From: Flaccisagitta enflata
Lineage: Eukaryota > Chaetognatha > Sagittoidea > Aphragmophora
DNA: 64,000 bases
Assembly (NCBI GenBank): GCA_965153355.1
Contig: OZ231128.1
Coordinates: 51,274,001-51,338,000 of the forward strand
Direction of reading: 5' to 3'
Below the pieces are notes generated by a model, which saw nothing but the letters and a program-made list of their open reading frames with translations, had not been told where the DNA came from and did not search any database. Positions 37,193 to 47,500 of this stretch are shown piece by piece (positions within the stretch are counted from its first letter, which is position 1; every line of letters starts with the position of its first letter). The translations under genes were made by a program, and so were the position numbers.

Positions 37193-37641
37193 TCATTTAA
37201 ATCTATTGGTGCTATTTTTAAAATTTTGAGTCTTTTTAGGATGAGCCTTTTTGAATTCCACATGAAATTCTCGATGACGGTTAAACCAGTCATACTCTGA
37301 AAAGATGAGTGTTACTTTTTAATAGGTTTTGAGAGACACATACAATGTGAGATAAAAAGAAGTTACACAGTATTTTTAGAATTTGTCCTCACTTGAGCAT
37401 GCTTTGCTGCAATAGTGGAAGGGAAAGGTCAGCTCCTTACTTTCTACACATGCACGGCATGCTTGAAAACGGTTTTCACCAGTTTCTTTATTTTGACATT
37501 CACGTGATGAACATTGCATGAAGGGTAATACCTAACAGATAAACTAAATAGATGTAATCTTAAGCAGAAAAATGAATGACACTTTGAATATTTTTTTATT
37601 ACCTTTCTTATAGGAAAAGAAACCCTTGGTAAATAAGTCAT
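37193..37641 (-). CDS. MYND-like zinc-finger gene fragment, three predicted exons
   Basis: Predicted exons on the minus strand are 37603-37641 (MTYLPRVSFPIRK), 37393-37531 and 37193-37296. The introns are GTAATA..GTTAG (71 bases) and GTGAGG..TTCAG (96 bases). Joining them keeps frame across both junctions and gives 93 residues to the TGA. Likely zinc ligands are C20 and C25, C38 and C41, C54 and C58, H67 and H71, with HYCSKACSKYDWFNRH across the second splice. MYND fingers bind zinc and usually mediate protein-protein contacts in chromatin or signalling proteins. This one has C-x4-C instead of the usual C-x2-C and His at the last ligand, so a divergent or related finger is possible. It lies inside the 3.9-kb inverted-end element, so it may be cargo or host sequence the element grew around. 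Exon 1 is the least certain. Confidence 0.5.
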
Positions 37642-37872
37642 GTCATGTTATGTTATGTCATGTCATGTTCCTTGGTATTTCAATGCAGTCCTCCATAATT
37701 GAGTAGAGTATGTGTTTCTCTCTTGCTTTCCTCACTTTTTCTTTTTGGTTTTTCTTTTCTTTTCGGCTTTTCTTTTCCTTTCCACTTCCTATCTTTATAT
37801 CTGTCTTTCTTTTACTTTACTTGTGAATACTGTCTGTCTGTCTCTATCTGATTCTCTCTCTCTCTCTCTGTC

Positions 37873-38002
<130 letters not shown>

Positions 38003-38831
38003 CTTTGTGTATCATAAAATAACAGTCTGAAAAATAACAACACATTTTTTTTATCTTTATATTTCATGCAACAATCAAATTTTTGCATATTTTCACATTA
38101 CAGCAACTTGCTGCAGCATCACCCAAACATCTGAAATAACTGTATTTCTTTTTTTTCAGTATAATCTATCATAACTTACCTAAATATCATATTGACTTTT
38201 TTTTTTGTCCTTTGTTAAACAATAAAACAAGAAAAAGGCGATTTTTTTTATTTTTAGTATCTTGTAGCAACATGCTGCAGCACTAAAACTTGTTGGAGGG
38301 TCATGATTCTTTTTTTAACAGTAGAATATATTATATACTTACCTTATCAAACATTTTTTTTGGAAAAACATCATTATTTTTTGCAATACTCTAATTTGCA
38401 ACACATTGTTACCGGTAATGCAGCAATTTGCAGCAAATTTTTCATTTTTGAGCCTGGTACCCCCTCTGGATGGAAAGAGCATGTCAAAATGTACCAGAAT
38501 CCCAAATTTCATATAGTTTGCCAGATTTGAAGCCTAGAAACCTCTACCCAGTGTACCAATATTCATTGAACACCCTCCGCAGTACACTCACGTTTCTTTA
38601 CTCAATTCCTAACCCAATTACCACGGTCCAATAACGATGAACATTCCCGCTCGCTCCCGTCATTGTTCAATGTTCCCACTCCTCCACCCTCTCTCATTCT
38701 AGCAGCCCTCCATGTACCCTTTTCTTAGCCTGCTCCGTAATCCTTCAAAGAAAAAGGACTGGTTCAAGAGGAGGCTACTAAACACCAGATTCTTTGCGTA
38801 AAATTGTGGCATTATCTTGTGATAAGGGCTG

Positions 38832-39026
<195 letters not shown>

Positions 39027-39257
39027 TCTGTGAGTGGAAGGGATAATGGGTTTTGCCGCGACCGAGTGGAAAAGCGTGAATTGGACCGTGTATAAATCCA
39101 CACTATTGGAAATCACGACTCACGAGCATTGTGCGCGTGAGTGCTGGCGTGTTCAAGCTGCTCCTTGAGCTCAACTCAACTCATCTCTGATATTCTTGTT
39201 GTTATAGCCTTATAGGAATTGTCTTTTCTTCATGAAGGGGTCAGCGTTTTACACATG

Positions 39258-39858
39258 TACTATCTAGAACATATGTATATCGACAGGTATTTTAAGCAAT
39301 AACTCTGTTAAGAATGAAAAATTTATATAAAAATCAGTGAGATTCTGAAACTATTTCGAATTTCTGACCAAATGCCGCAAACCGCATCCTTTTAGCTCAA
39401 GGCGTTTAGAATTGACAGGCAAAACAAGATTGACACTTCAATTAGAAAATGGCCAAAAAAATGCATCTAGTTTCTTTACAAGTTACTAAGTCTCCTTTCA
39501 GATAGATTGGAGGTTTTTTCCACCCTTTTTTTGGTCCTAATTACAGCGCCCAACACCTTTGCTACATTATCTTGGTTGATTTCAACCTCTCCGAGTCATT
39601 GGGATTGCAACTAAAGCAAAAGGGAGAACATGGCAATCACTAAGGAATTTTTTGAATAAAATTTTATGAGGGAGAGTTATCATGCATTTATACAAAGCAT
39701 TTGTGTTAAAGTGCTAAGAAAATCCACATACAGTTATGTGTTGAAACCCAAAGACGTATTATTAAGTATCTGACATGTTTTGGCGGTTTTTCTATGATTC
39801 CTATGCTGCTAAATTAACCAATCCCCATACTGTCGATATACTTATGTTCTAGATAGTA
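39258..39858. mobile_element. 601-bp TA-flanked MITE, copy 1
   Basis: TA|CTATCTAGAACATATGTATA..TATACTTATGTTCTAGATAG|TA. The terminal inverted repeat is about 27 bases (CTATCTAGAACATA-GTATATCGACAG). The copy at 41259-41859 has the same length and differs at only a few bases. TA duplication and A/T-rich non-coding interior suggest a Tc1/mariner-type non-autonomous element. Confidence 0.9.
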
Positions 39859-39925
39859 GCTACAGGAGAAGAAAAAGAGCTAGAGATTGCCGTTAGGCTC
39901 GAAGGCTATATCGACAAGGTTTAAC

Positions 39926-40662
39926 TACAGTATGTTTCAACTCGTTTGTAACATTATACAACGGCATGACTCTAGAAGTGATAGAGATAATTCAATTCAG
40001 AAAAAAACCTTTTATAGGTAACAGTTTGGCATTTAATGATAATTGATTTCAGTGATTTCTTGGAAAAATCTAATCCCCTTAATATATCACAAACTAAAAC
40101 TAATGCTTTGTAAAGTAAGTTTTTTTGTTGTTTAGTGAAATAATTGTTTTCTTATGTTGCTTTTATTTTGAACAAGGCCGGATACACGGCTACCCCAGTC
40201 GTGTGCGGGTGGGCAGGGGCCATATTTGAGGTCAGTGGCGCATTTGGGCAGGAGCAGTATAGCCAAAATCCCCATAAACGCCGAAAAAGTAAAGTGTGAC
40301 GGACTGACGGACAGACCGACGGACCAATGGATGGACGGACCGACAAAGCGACTAAAAAGAATTCGAGATTTCCATACCAGATAGGTTTTAAATATATGAT
40401 ATTTTGAAAATAGACAGAAAAATTTGTCTAAAGATGTAGTTTGTTGAAAAAAAGAGAGGAAAACAATCTTTTTTGCATAATTTGACCCAAAACTCCTCAG
40501 GGTGTGAAAAGTATCAAACTTCCATAGAAAATCCCTGAGAATTGTTTAGTATAAAATGCCAAAAAAATAACCTTTCAGATATTTTTTTCAGAATTAAGTT
40601 TTCTCTATTATTATTGAATTATGCCGTTGTATCATGTTACAAACGAGTTGAAACATACTGTA
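39926..40662. mobile_element. TA-flanked inverted-repeat element with hairpin element nested at its centre
   Basis: TA|CAGTATGTTTCAACTCG..CGAGTTGAAACATACTG|TA, with arms of roughly 200 bases (39928-40130 and 40380-40660). The 183-base hairpin element at 40171-40353 lies near the symmetry centre and inserted later. No coding capacity. Confidence 0.8.
40171..40353 (+). mobile_element. Hairpin-(RGAC)n element, AGTCGCG subfamily, hairpin truncated
   Basis: AACAAGGCCGGATACACGGC, CAGTCGTGTGCGGGTGGGCA, GGGGCCATATTTGAGG, AAAAGTAAAGTGTGACGG, several GACG/GACC units, then ACAAAGCGACTAAAAAG. About 20 bases that would complete the hairpin are missing. Confidence 0.85.
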
Positions 40663-41094
40663 AACTTCATTCACTCTAATTAATGAACTCTTTGTGCTTG
40701 AATGGGTTTAGTAGCTTGTTACCCCTCCTAAAGGATGTGATATGCGATAGTATTAGATCGCAGGTTCTTGTAACCAATCACTTTTGAAACGAAATCGATT
40801 CATGAGACGGACAAATGTATCTTTATTCGGGTCTAAAGGACAAAACGATTGTAGGGAAGGGAAAGGGGATGAAATAAATTATAAAAGCATAGAATAATAT
40901 CGGAGTGAAAGCTTTTTACTTCGCTGCAGTTCGTGCCAGAGACGATGGGGAGGGGAGAGACTGGATGGCGAGTCTGCTCTACAGGAAGCTTAGAATTAGA
41001 GTAGACCGAAAGAAGAGTTAACCGAAAGAGGAGAGAGATTAACTGGGAAGGGGTCAATAGGAGGTCGGAGCTTCGTTCTTTGAGGGTTTGACAA

Positions 41095-41930
41095 TCGCAA
41101 TTCTAACAGGCCACTCGGTCGCTTGCTAGGTTCGTTCGCTCGCACCGCTCACTCCGCTCACTCGCATCAGCTTCACTTTGCTTCGCTAGCTCGCTCCGTT
41201 CACGGGCTCGCTCACTCACTTCGCCCACTCCCTTGTGGGATAGTGAAAATCGTAGATATACTATCTAGAACATATGTATATCGACAGGTATTTTAAGCAA
41301 TAACTCTGTTAAGAATGAAAAATTTATATAAAAATCAGTGAGATTCTGAAACTATTTCGAATTTCTGACCAAATGCCGCAAACCGCATTCTTTTATCTCA
41401 AGGCGTTTAGAATTGACAGGCAAAACAAGATTGACACTTCAATTAGAAAATGGCCAAAAAAATGCATCTAGTTTCTTTACAAGTTACTAAGTCTCATTTC
41501 AGATAGATTGGAGGTTTTTTCCACCCTTTTTTTGGTCCTAATTACAGCGCCCAACACCTTTGCTACATTATCTTGGTTGATTTCAACCTCTCCGAGTCAT
41601 TGGGATTGCAACTAAAGCAAAAGGGAGAACATGGCAATCACTAAGGAATTTTTTGAATAAAATTTTATGAGGGAGAGTTATCATGCATTTATACAAAGCA
41701 TTTGTGTTAAAGTGCTAAGAAAATCCACATACAGTTATGTGTTGAAACCCAAAGACGTATTATTAAGTATCTGACATGTTTTGGCGGTTTTTCTATGATT
41801 CCTATGCTGCTAAATTAACCAATCCCCATACTGTCGATATACTTATGTTCTAGATAGTATGTTCACGCTGTAAGCGCGTTAAACGGGAACAAACGCATTT
41901 TTGGTCATCACTAGAAACACGCCCTTTGTA
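41095..41930 (+). repeat. GCTCACTCGCT-type repeat interrupted by a MITE
   Basis: Imperfect tandem of CGCTCGCTCACT-like units (41103-41236), then the 601-bp MITE, then GTTCACGC..CATCACTAGAAACACGCCC. The arrangement matches 46360-46600 in reverse complement without the MITE. Confidence 0.75.
41259..41859. mobile_element. 601-bp TA-flanked MITE, copy 2
   Basis: Same orientation, length and ends as copy 1. Visible differences include CCGCATTC for CCGCATCC and TCTCATTT for TCTCCTTT. It interrupts a repeat (41095-41930) whose uninterrupted inverted relative is 46360-46600. Confidence 0.9.
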
Positions 41931-42255
41931 GTACTCGGCAGATGGCGCAAAGTGGAGGCTTAGCAATGGAAAATAGAAGAGAAAGGGGGGGAGGATGACG
42001 GTGACAAAAATGGTTTCACAGAGAAAGTGATACTCTCTACAATCCTTTGGGCTTAACCAAATAGTGTGAGCGTAGAATGAGCTTAGTTTACGAGTCATTA
42101 CTTATCAGCTTCGATGCGTGGTAACGTAGCAAAAGTTTAGATTCAGATGGAGGACAAAAAAAAAGAGAGAGAAGAGATTTTGCAGAGAAGTAAATGACAG
42201 AAGGGATTTGGCAAAAGAGAATCAGGGTCAACGTGGTAGGCCGAGCAATTACGTA

Positions 42256-42257
<2 letters not shown>

Positions 42258-42311
<54 letters not shown>
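42258..42311 (+). repeat. (GA)n microsatellite
   Basis: About 54 bases of GA. Confidence 0.95.
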
Positions 42312-42313
<2 letters not shown>

Positions 42314-42460
42314 AACAACATAAAGAGAAGCACGGTCGAATAAGAATAGGGGGTTATAGAAAAGTTCGAACATGCGTACCCGCGAGCAATTGTAACAAGA
42401 GAGACGAACCTTCAGAGAATCAGATGAGAGACACATCCGGGCCGATACGCGCGAGCGTAT

Positions 42461-42466
<6 letters not shown>

Positions 42467-42543
<77 letters not shown>
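42467..42543 (+). repeat. (GA)n microsatellite
   Basis: About 77 bases of GA. Confidence 0.95.
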
Positions 42544-42547
<4 letters not shown>

Positions 42548-43099
42548 TCAACGACCCAAGCAGAACGAAACTTTTGTACATCTGGATTTTGAACCAAGTT
42601 GCTTCCGCCGGAGCGAAAACGAAATATCATCTGTCGCCGATGCTACTCCCCCCCCCCTGCCTCCCTCATCATCCCGATACTAGAAGCACGACCTCTAAAG
42701 CACCGGTTCTGGAGTCCTGTTTCAGCTCCTCAAGCCCATCCCCGATTATCGTTCCCTCTTTTGGCTCGCGACAACGTTCAAGAACAAAGAGGAACAAAAA
42801 GACACTACAAGAAAATCAAGTCAATGAAAATATCATCGCGTGCGTCCGAACTTTCAGACAAAATTGTTTGACGGACAAGCAGAAACGAACAGAAGCCACT
42901 TAAAACATTGACAGATGACCTTAAATTTGACTCTTTTGAGCATTTTAGCTCAAAGCACATCACAGAGCACATGGCACAGCAGGTTCACTCACATGAAAGT
43001 TGGACAACATCACTACTGAACTACTTCCTCACTTATGGACGAGAGCCCGTTAGACAATTCTTGACTGTTAATTGCTGATTCTCTCTGACTCTTTTTTTT
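42544..43099. other. Interval without a recognisable gene
   Basis: Balanced composition and several overlapping frames up to 109 codons on the plus strand. None has a domain I recognise. A transcribed exon is possible but unsupported. Confidence 0.35.
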
Positions 43100-43250
43100 A
43101 ATCGCGGACACGCGACTCTACACCTTGCCGTATCGGTCGGGAGGTCGGTCCGTCGGTTGGTCCGTCCCGTAACATTTTTGAATTTCGAGTGGTATTTGCA
43201 TTACTGCTCCTGCCCAACCGTCCGCGACTTTATCCGGCATGGTCTGTCTG
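43100..43250 (-). mobile_element. Hairpin-(GTCY)n element, TCGCGGACACGCGA variant
   Basis: AATCGCGGACACGCGACTC, TACACCTTGCCGTATCGGTC, GTCGG/GTCCG units, TAACATTTTTGAATT, CTGCTCCTGCCCAACCGTCC and ATCCGGCATGGT. It lies head to head with the next copy. Confidence 0.8.
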
Positions 43251-43273
43251 TCTGTCTGTCTCTTTGGCGATTT

Positions 43274-43384
43274 AACAAGGCCGGATACACGGCAGACCAG
43301 TCGCGGTTCAAAAATGCGACCGACCGACCGACAGACGGACCGACCGACCGACACGGCAAGGTGTAGAGTCACGTGTCCGCGACT
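43274..43384 (+). mobile_element. Hairpin-(RGAC)n element, minimal form
   Basis: Only 111 bases: AACAAGGCCGGATACACGGC, CAGTCGCGG, GCGACCGACCGACCGACAGA, CACGGCAAGGTGTAGAGTCA, CGTGTCCGCGACT, then AAAAATG. Nearly all of the interior is lost, showing how little the two ends need between them. Confidence 0.85.
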
Positions 43385-43587
43385 AAAAATGAGAAAAGAT
43401 AACAAAAAAAAAAAAAAAATAAAATAAGCACGCAGTGGCAATCTTCTCTGAATGGCTCCCTGGGCGCTGCTTCTCATTTCATGGAACATCAACATGAAAA
43501 TGGCTTGTACAAATGGCTTTGCTCGCTTTATCACTTTACTTTTTCTCTCTTTTTCATTCTTTAGCCTTTCCTTTCCTGAGTTTTTTT

Positions 43588-43779
43588 AGTCGCGTGCTAC
43601 GGGACTCTACAACCCGCTTTGTCGGTCCATCCGTCCGTCGGTCCGTCCGTTGGTCCGTCCGTTGGTCCGTCCGTCACACTTTACTTTTTTGGGTTTTTGG
43701 GGTCTTTGGTCTTACTGCTCCTATATATGGCCCCTGCCCACCCGCACGCGACTTCGGTAGCCGTGTATCCGGCCTTGTT
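43588..43779 (-). mobile_element. Hairpin-(GTCY)n element, AGTCGCG subfamily, intact
   Basis: AGTCGCGTGCTACGGGACT (one arm mutated), CTACAACCCGCTTTGTCGG, seven GTCC/GTCG/GTTG units, CACACTTTACTTTTTTGGG, GGCCCCTGCCCACCCGCACG and CCGGCCTTGTT. Confidence 0.9.
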
Positions 43780-43872
43780 CTTTTCGGGATCGCTGTTAGG
43801 ATGTCTAGTATTTCTCAGATTGAATACCAAATATTTTCCTCTGTCGTTCTGCACAAGAATTAAGAGATCTTT

Positions 43873-44019
43873 AGTCGCGAACACGCGACTCTACACCTTG
43901 CCGTGTCGGTTGGTCAGTCCGTCGGTCCGTCCGTAACATTTCTGAATTGCGGGCGGTTTTTAAATCACTGCCCCTGCCCAACTGTCCGCGACTGTCCTGC
44001 CATGTATCCGGCCTTGTTC
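43873..44019 (-). mobile_element. Hairpin-(GTCY)n element, TCGCGAACACGCGA variant
   Basis: AGTCGCGAACACGCGACT, CTACACCTTGCCGTGTCGG, GTCAGTCCGTCGGTCC, TAACATTTCTGAATTGCGGG and ATCCGGCCTTGTT. Confidence 0.85.
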
Positions 44020-44027
44020 TGATTTAT

Positions 44028-44100
44028 AGTCGCGTTATAGATACTTAGAGCGGCTTTGTCCGTCTGTCCTTCCGTCGCATTGGTCCGTCCGTCCGTCGAC
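44028..44100 (-). mobile_element. Hairpin-(GTCY)n element, fragment
   Basis: AGTCGCGTTATAGATACTTA followed by GCGGCTTTGTCC and GTCTGTCCTTCCGTCG units. The far end is not identifiable. Confidence 0.5.
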
Positions 44101-44214
44101 TGATTCCCTTCACAAGCCTGTGCATGGACAAGAATCCATGTTTCTCATGCAAGTTCTTAAGCAGGTAGTTGCCTTTCTTTTTTCATGTCTCGTTCTTCTT
44201 ATGAACGTAATGGA

Positions 44215-44554
44215 AACAAGGCCAAGTAGGCCAACAAGGCGTCCTCTTTGAATGAATGTTTTTTATGAATTTTTTTTTTTTTTTATGAACGAATGTTTTT
44301 TTATGAATGAATTTTTTTCATGAATGCATGTTTTTTTTTATGAATGAACGTCATTTATGAATGAATAAATGATATAATCAATGAATTACTAAATGTATGC
44401 TACTTTAACTGGGTTAGAACCACTTTACTGTTTATAAAATGCATGATTTTGATGTTTTTAGTGAATGCGTTACCAACCAACCAACCAATCAACCAACCGA
44501 CCGACCAACCGACCAACGGACACAGCCTTTTATAGAGATGCGAGGACGCATCTA
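44215..44554 (+). mobile_element. Hairpin element, AGATGC subfamily, with GAAT-rich interior
   Basis: AACAAGGCCAAGTAGGCC at one end, ATGAATG-rich interior, GTTACCAACCAACCAACC then GACCGACC units, CACAGCCTTTTATAGAGATG, and the hairpin AGATGCG-AGGA-CGCATCT followed by AAAAACG. 340 bases. Confidence 0.85.
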
Positions 44555-44569
44555 AAAACGTGTTACTAT

Positions 44570-44572
<3 letters not shown>

Positions 44573-44623
<51 letters not shown>

Positions 44624-44683
44624 CGCAAAAACCAAGAAGAAATTGGCTTGTAGACCCGGAACCATTTTTCATCTTGGTGAATG

Positions 44684-44765
<82 letters not shown>
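44573..44765 (+). repeat. Two (GA)n tracts
   Basis: GA tracts at 44573-44620 and 44682-44765, separated by about 60 bases, between two AGATGC-subfamily elements. Confidence 0.95.
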
Positions 44766-44769
<4 letters not shown>

Positions 44770-44865
44770 TGAACCCCATTTAGACAGATCACTAAGGTAA
44801 ACGGTGAATAGAAGTCGAGAGAGGTATTTCGATGATGAAAACGATGACGACAACGAAAATGACGA

Positions 44866-45092
44866 CAAGGCCAAATTATGGCAATTACATGAATGAATGA
44901 ATGAATGAATGAATGAATGAATGAATGAATGAATGAATGAATGAAAGACAGCAGTTTTACGCTGTTTTCAACATTTGCGTGGCAGACAAAGTGGGGACAT
45001 AGACGATGACGTAGACAAAATCGAGGATGTCGATGGCGAAAACATTAACGGAGATTAATGCCCATTTACGAATTTGTTGTTGTTGTTGTTGT

Positions 45093-45178
<86 letters not shown>

Positions 45179-46315
45179 GGTGGTGGTGGTGGTGGTGGTG
45201 GTGGTGGTGGTGGTGGTGGTGGTGGTGGTGGTGGTGGTGGTGGTGGTGGTGGTGGTGGTGGTGGTGGTGGTGGTGGTGGTGGTGGTGGTGGTGGTGGTGG
45301 TGGTGGTGGTGGTTGTGGTGTTGTGGTGGTGGTGGTGTGTGGTGTGGTTGGTGGGTGGTGGTGGTGGTGTGGTGTGGTGCGGTGTGGTGTGGTGTGGTGT
45401 GGTGAGGTGGTGGTGGTGAGGTGGTGGTGGTGGTGGTGGTGGTGGTGGTGGTGGTGGTGGTGGTGGTGGTGGTTGTTGTGTTGGTGGTGGTGGTGGTGGT
45501 GTGGTGTGGTGGTAAAGTGGTGGTGGTGGTGGTGGTGGTGGTGGTGGTGGTGGTGGTGGTGGTGGTGGTGGTGGTGGTGGTGGTGGTGGTGGTGGGTGGT
45601 GGTGGTGGTGGTGGTGGTGGTGGTGGTGGTGGTGGTGGTGGTGGTGGTGGTGGTGGTGGTGGTGGTGGTGGTGGTGGTGGTGGTGGTGGTGGTGGTGGTG
45701 GTGAGTGGTGGTGGTGGTGGTGGTGGTGGTGGTGGTGGTGGGTGGTGGTGGTGGTGGTGGTGGTGGTGGTGGTGGTGGTGGTGGTGGTGGTGGTGGTGGT
45801 GGTGGTGGTGGTGGTGGTGGTGGTGGTGGTGGTGGTGGTGGTGGTGGTGGTGGTGGTGGTGGTGGTGGTGGTGGTGGTGGTGGTGGTGGTGGTGGTGGTG
45901 GTGGTGGTGGTGGTGGTGGTGGTGGTGGTGGTGGTGGTGGTGGTGGTGGTGGTGGTGGTGGTGGTGGTGGGTGGTGGTGGTGGTGGTGGTGGTGGTGGTG
46001 GTGGTGGTGGTGGTGGTGGTGGTGGTGGTGGTGGTGGTGGTGGTGGTGGTGGTGGTGGTGGTGGTGGTGGTGGTGGTGGTGGTGGTGGTGGTGGTGGTGG
46101 TGGTGGTGGTGGTGGTGGTGGTGGTGGTGGTGGTGGTGGTGGTGGTGGTGGTGGTGGTGGTTCCGTCATCAGCGTGATATCAGAAGAGGCGTAATGGACG
46201 GACGGACGGACGGACAGACGGATGGACGAACGGACGGACGGACGGACGGAAGGACGGACGGACGGATGAACGGACGGACAGACAGACCCTCTTATAGAGA
46301 TGCAATGACGCATCT
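44866..46315 (+). mobile_element. Hairpin element, AGATGC subfamily, with giant (GGT)n interior
   Basis: Starts ACAAGGCCAAATTATGG, has (GAAT)n at 44890-44944 as in the 44215 copy, about 90 bases of TTG, about 1 kb of GGT, and a (GGAC)n tract at 46195-46285. It ends CTTATAGAGATGC-AATGAC-GCATCT followed by AAAAAG. Both ends and the internal order match the 340-base sister, so the huge triplet tract appears to have grown inside an element. The reading frames up to 415 codons are poly-Pro/Thr/His, poly-Gly, poly-Val and poly-Trp. Confidence 0.75.
45163..46161 (+). repeat. (GGT)n microsatellite of about 1 kb
   Basis: GGT units with a few GT or GGGT slips (45310-45420, 45470-45520, 45594, 45703, 45740, 45970). 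Each slip shifts the phase of the triplet. Confidence 0.97.
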
Positions 46316-46359
46316 AAAAAGAACCTTTCAGTTTCATGCGCGTTCAATCAGAATCCGAT

Positions 46360-46600
46360 GTGAGGGCGTGTTTCTAGTGATGACCAAAAACGCGTTTCCT
46401 CCCGTGAAACGCATTTTTAGTGTGAACAGAAATTAAAGAATTTTAACTGTCCTACAAGGGAGTGAGCAAAATGAGTAAGCAAGCCCGTGAATGGAGCGAG
46501 CTAGCGAAGCAACCATAGCGAAGTGAAGCGCTGCGTAGCAAGTGAGCGGACTGAGCGGTGCGAGCGAGCGAACATAGCGAGCGACCAAGTGGCCCATTAA
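46360..46600 (-). repeat. GCTCACTCGCT-type repeat, uninterrupted inverted copy
   Basis: Reverse complement of the two outer parts of 41095-41930: GGGCGTGTTTCTAGTGATG, ACGCGTTTCCTCCCGTGAAA, then AGCGAGCGAAC-type units. It has no MITE, so it marks the pre-insertion arrangement. Confidence 0.75.
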
Positions 46601-47270
46601 AAACGCGATTGTCTCTGACTAGAAACACCCTCTCTTACTACTACGAGCACAACGCAATCATGTGATCTTTCTTCTGTCTCTCCAATCTTCCCTTTTTCCC
46701 TTCATTTTGTAAAATGGCATCGATTTTAGTTATATTCTTTAGAAATGACAAAAGCTATTGTTAAAAAGAAAAAAAAATGTTGTTTTTCCGTTATATCATC
46801 GTAGAGACTATACTATACTAAAGCCGATACTTTTTGGGCGCCAGCCTTAGTGGGATCGATGACCATAATTTCACACGGAGGGAAATCTTTCCTCCACTCT
46901 TTCTTTATCTTTATTTTCGTTTGTTTATGTTGGAATTCCAAAGCCAACCAAGGCGCCGAAGGCAAGAAACACTCATGTAACAAGCAAATTATGCAGCCCT
47001 TTTTTGGCTCGGGTCATGAAATTCGAACACGCACCTCACCCTCAAAGCAATATCATTATCCTACCATTATCCTAAAATTGATGTTAAAATTGCTGCTTTA
47101 ATTTCTTGAAAACATCGGAGAAACTTAAGTCGTCGGGTCATCAGTACTCAGCACTCAGCACTCACCACCTCACCTCATGATGCAGAAGCAAGTTCAGAAT
47201 CAGACACACACAATGCCGGGGGAGATGATATCAATAATGGTGAAGATTAGGTTGATGTTAAAATACAACC
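46601..47270. other. Interval with one weak 83-codon frame
   Basis: The frame at 46850-47101 (plus) starts MGSMTIISHGGKSFLHS and has a hydrophobic stretch FFIFIFVCLCW that could pass for a signal or membrane segment. No family is recognised and no splice or promoter signals support it. Confidence 0.2.
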
Positions 47271-47274
47271 GATG

Positions 47275-47280
47275 ATGAAA

Positions 47281-47325
<45 letters not shown>
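47275..47325 (+). repeat. (GAT)n microsatellite
   Basis: About 16 ATG/GAT units. Confidence 0.95.
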
Positions 47326-47399
47326 TTTGTAGAGATGGAGTTATGTGACTCTCTCTAGTCCTTTCACAAAAGAACTCGCTCAACCCATCAAACATTCTC

Positions 47400-47400
<1 letters not shown>

Positions 47401-47494
<94 letters not shown>
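47401..47494 (+). repeat. (GA)n microsatellite
   Basis: About 94 bases of GA. Confidence 0.97.
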
Positions 47495-47498
<4 letters not shown>

Positions 47499-47500
47499 TC

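Noticed and set aside
45066-46313. A 415-codon frame of Pro, Thr and His runs, and matching Gly/Val/Trp frames on the other strand
   Set aside because: These are translations of the (GGT)n/(ACC)n tract; phase shifts come from single slips in the repeat.
46990-47035. tRNA-like GTTCGAATTTC box on the minus strand
   Set aside because: No matching A box, acceptor stem or cloverleaf could be drawn around it.
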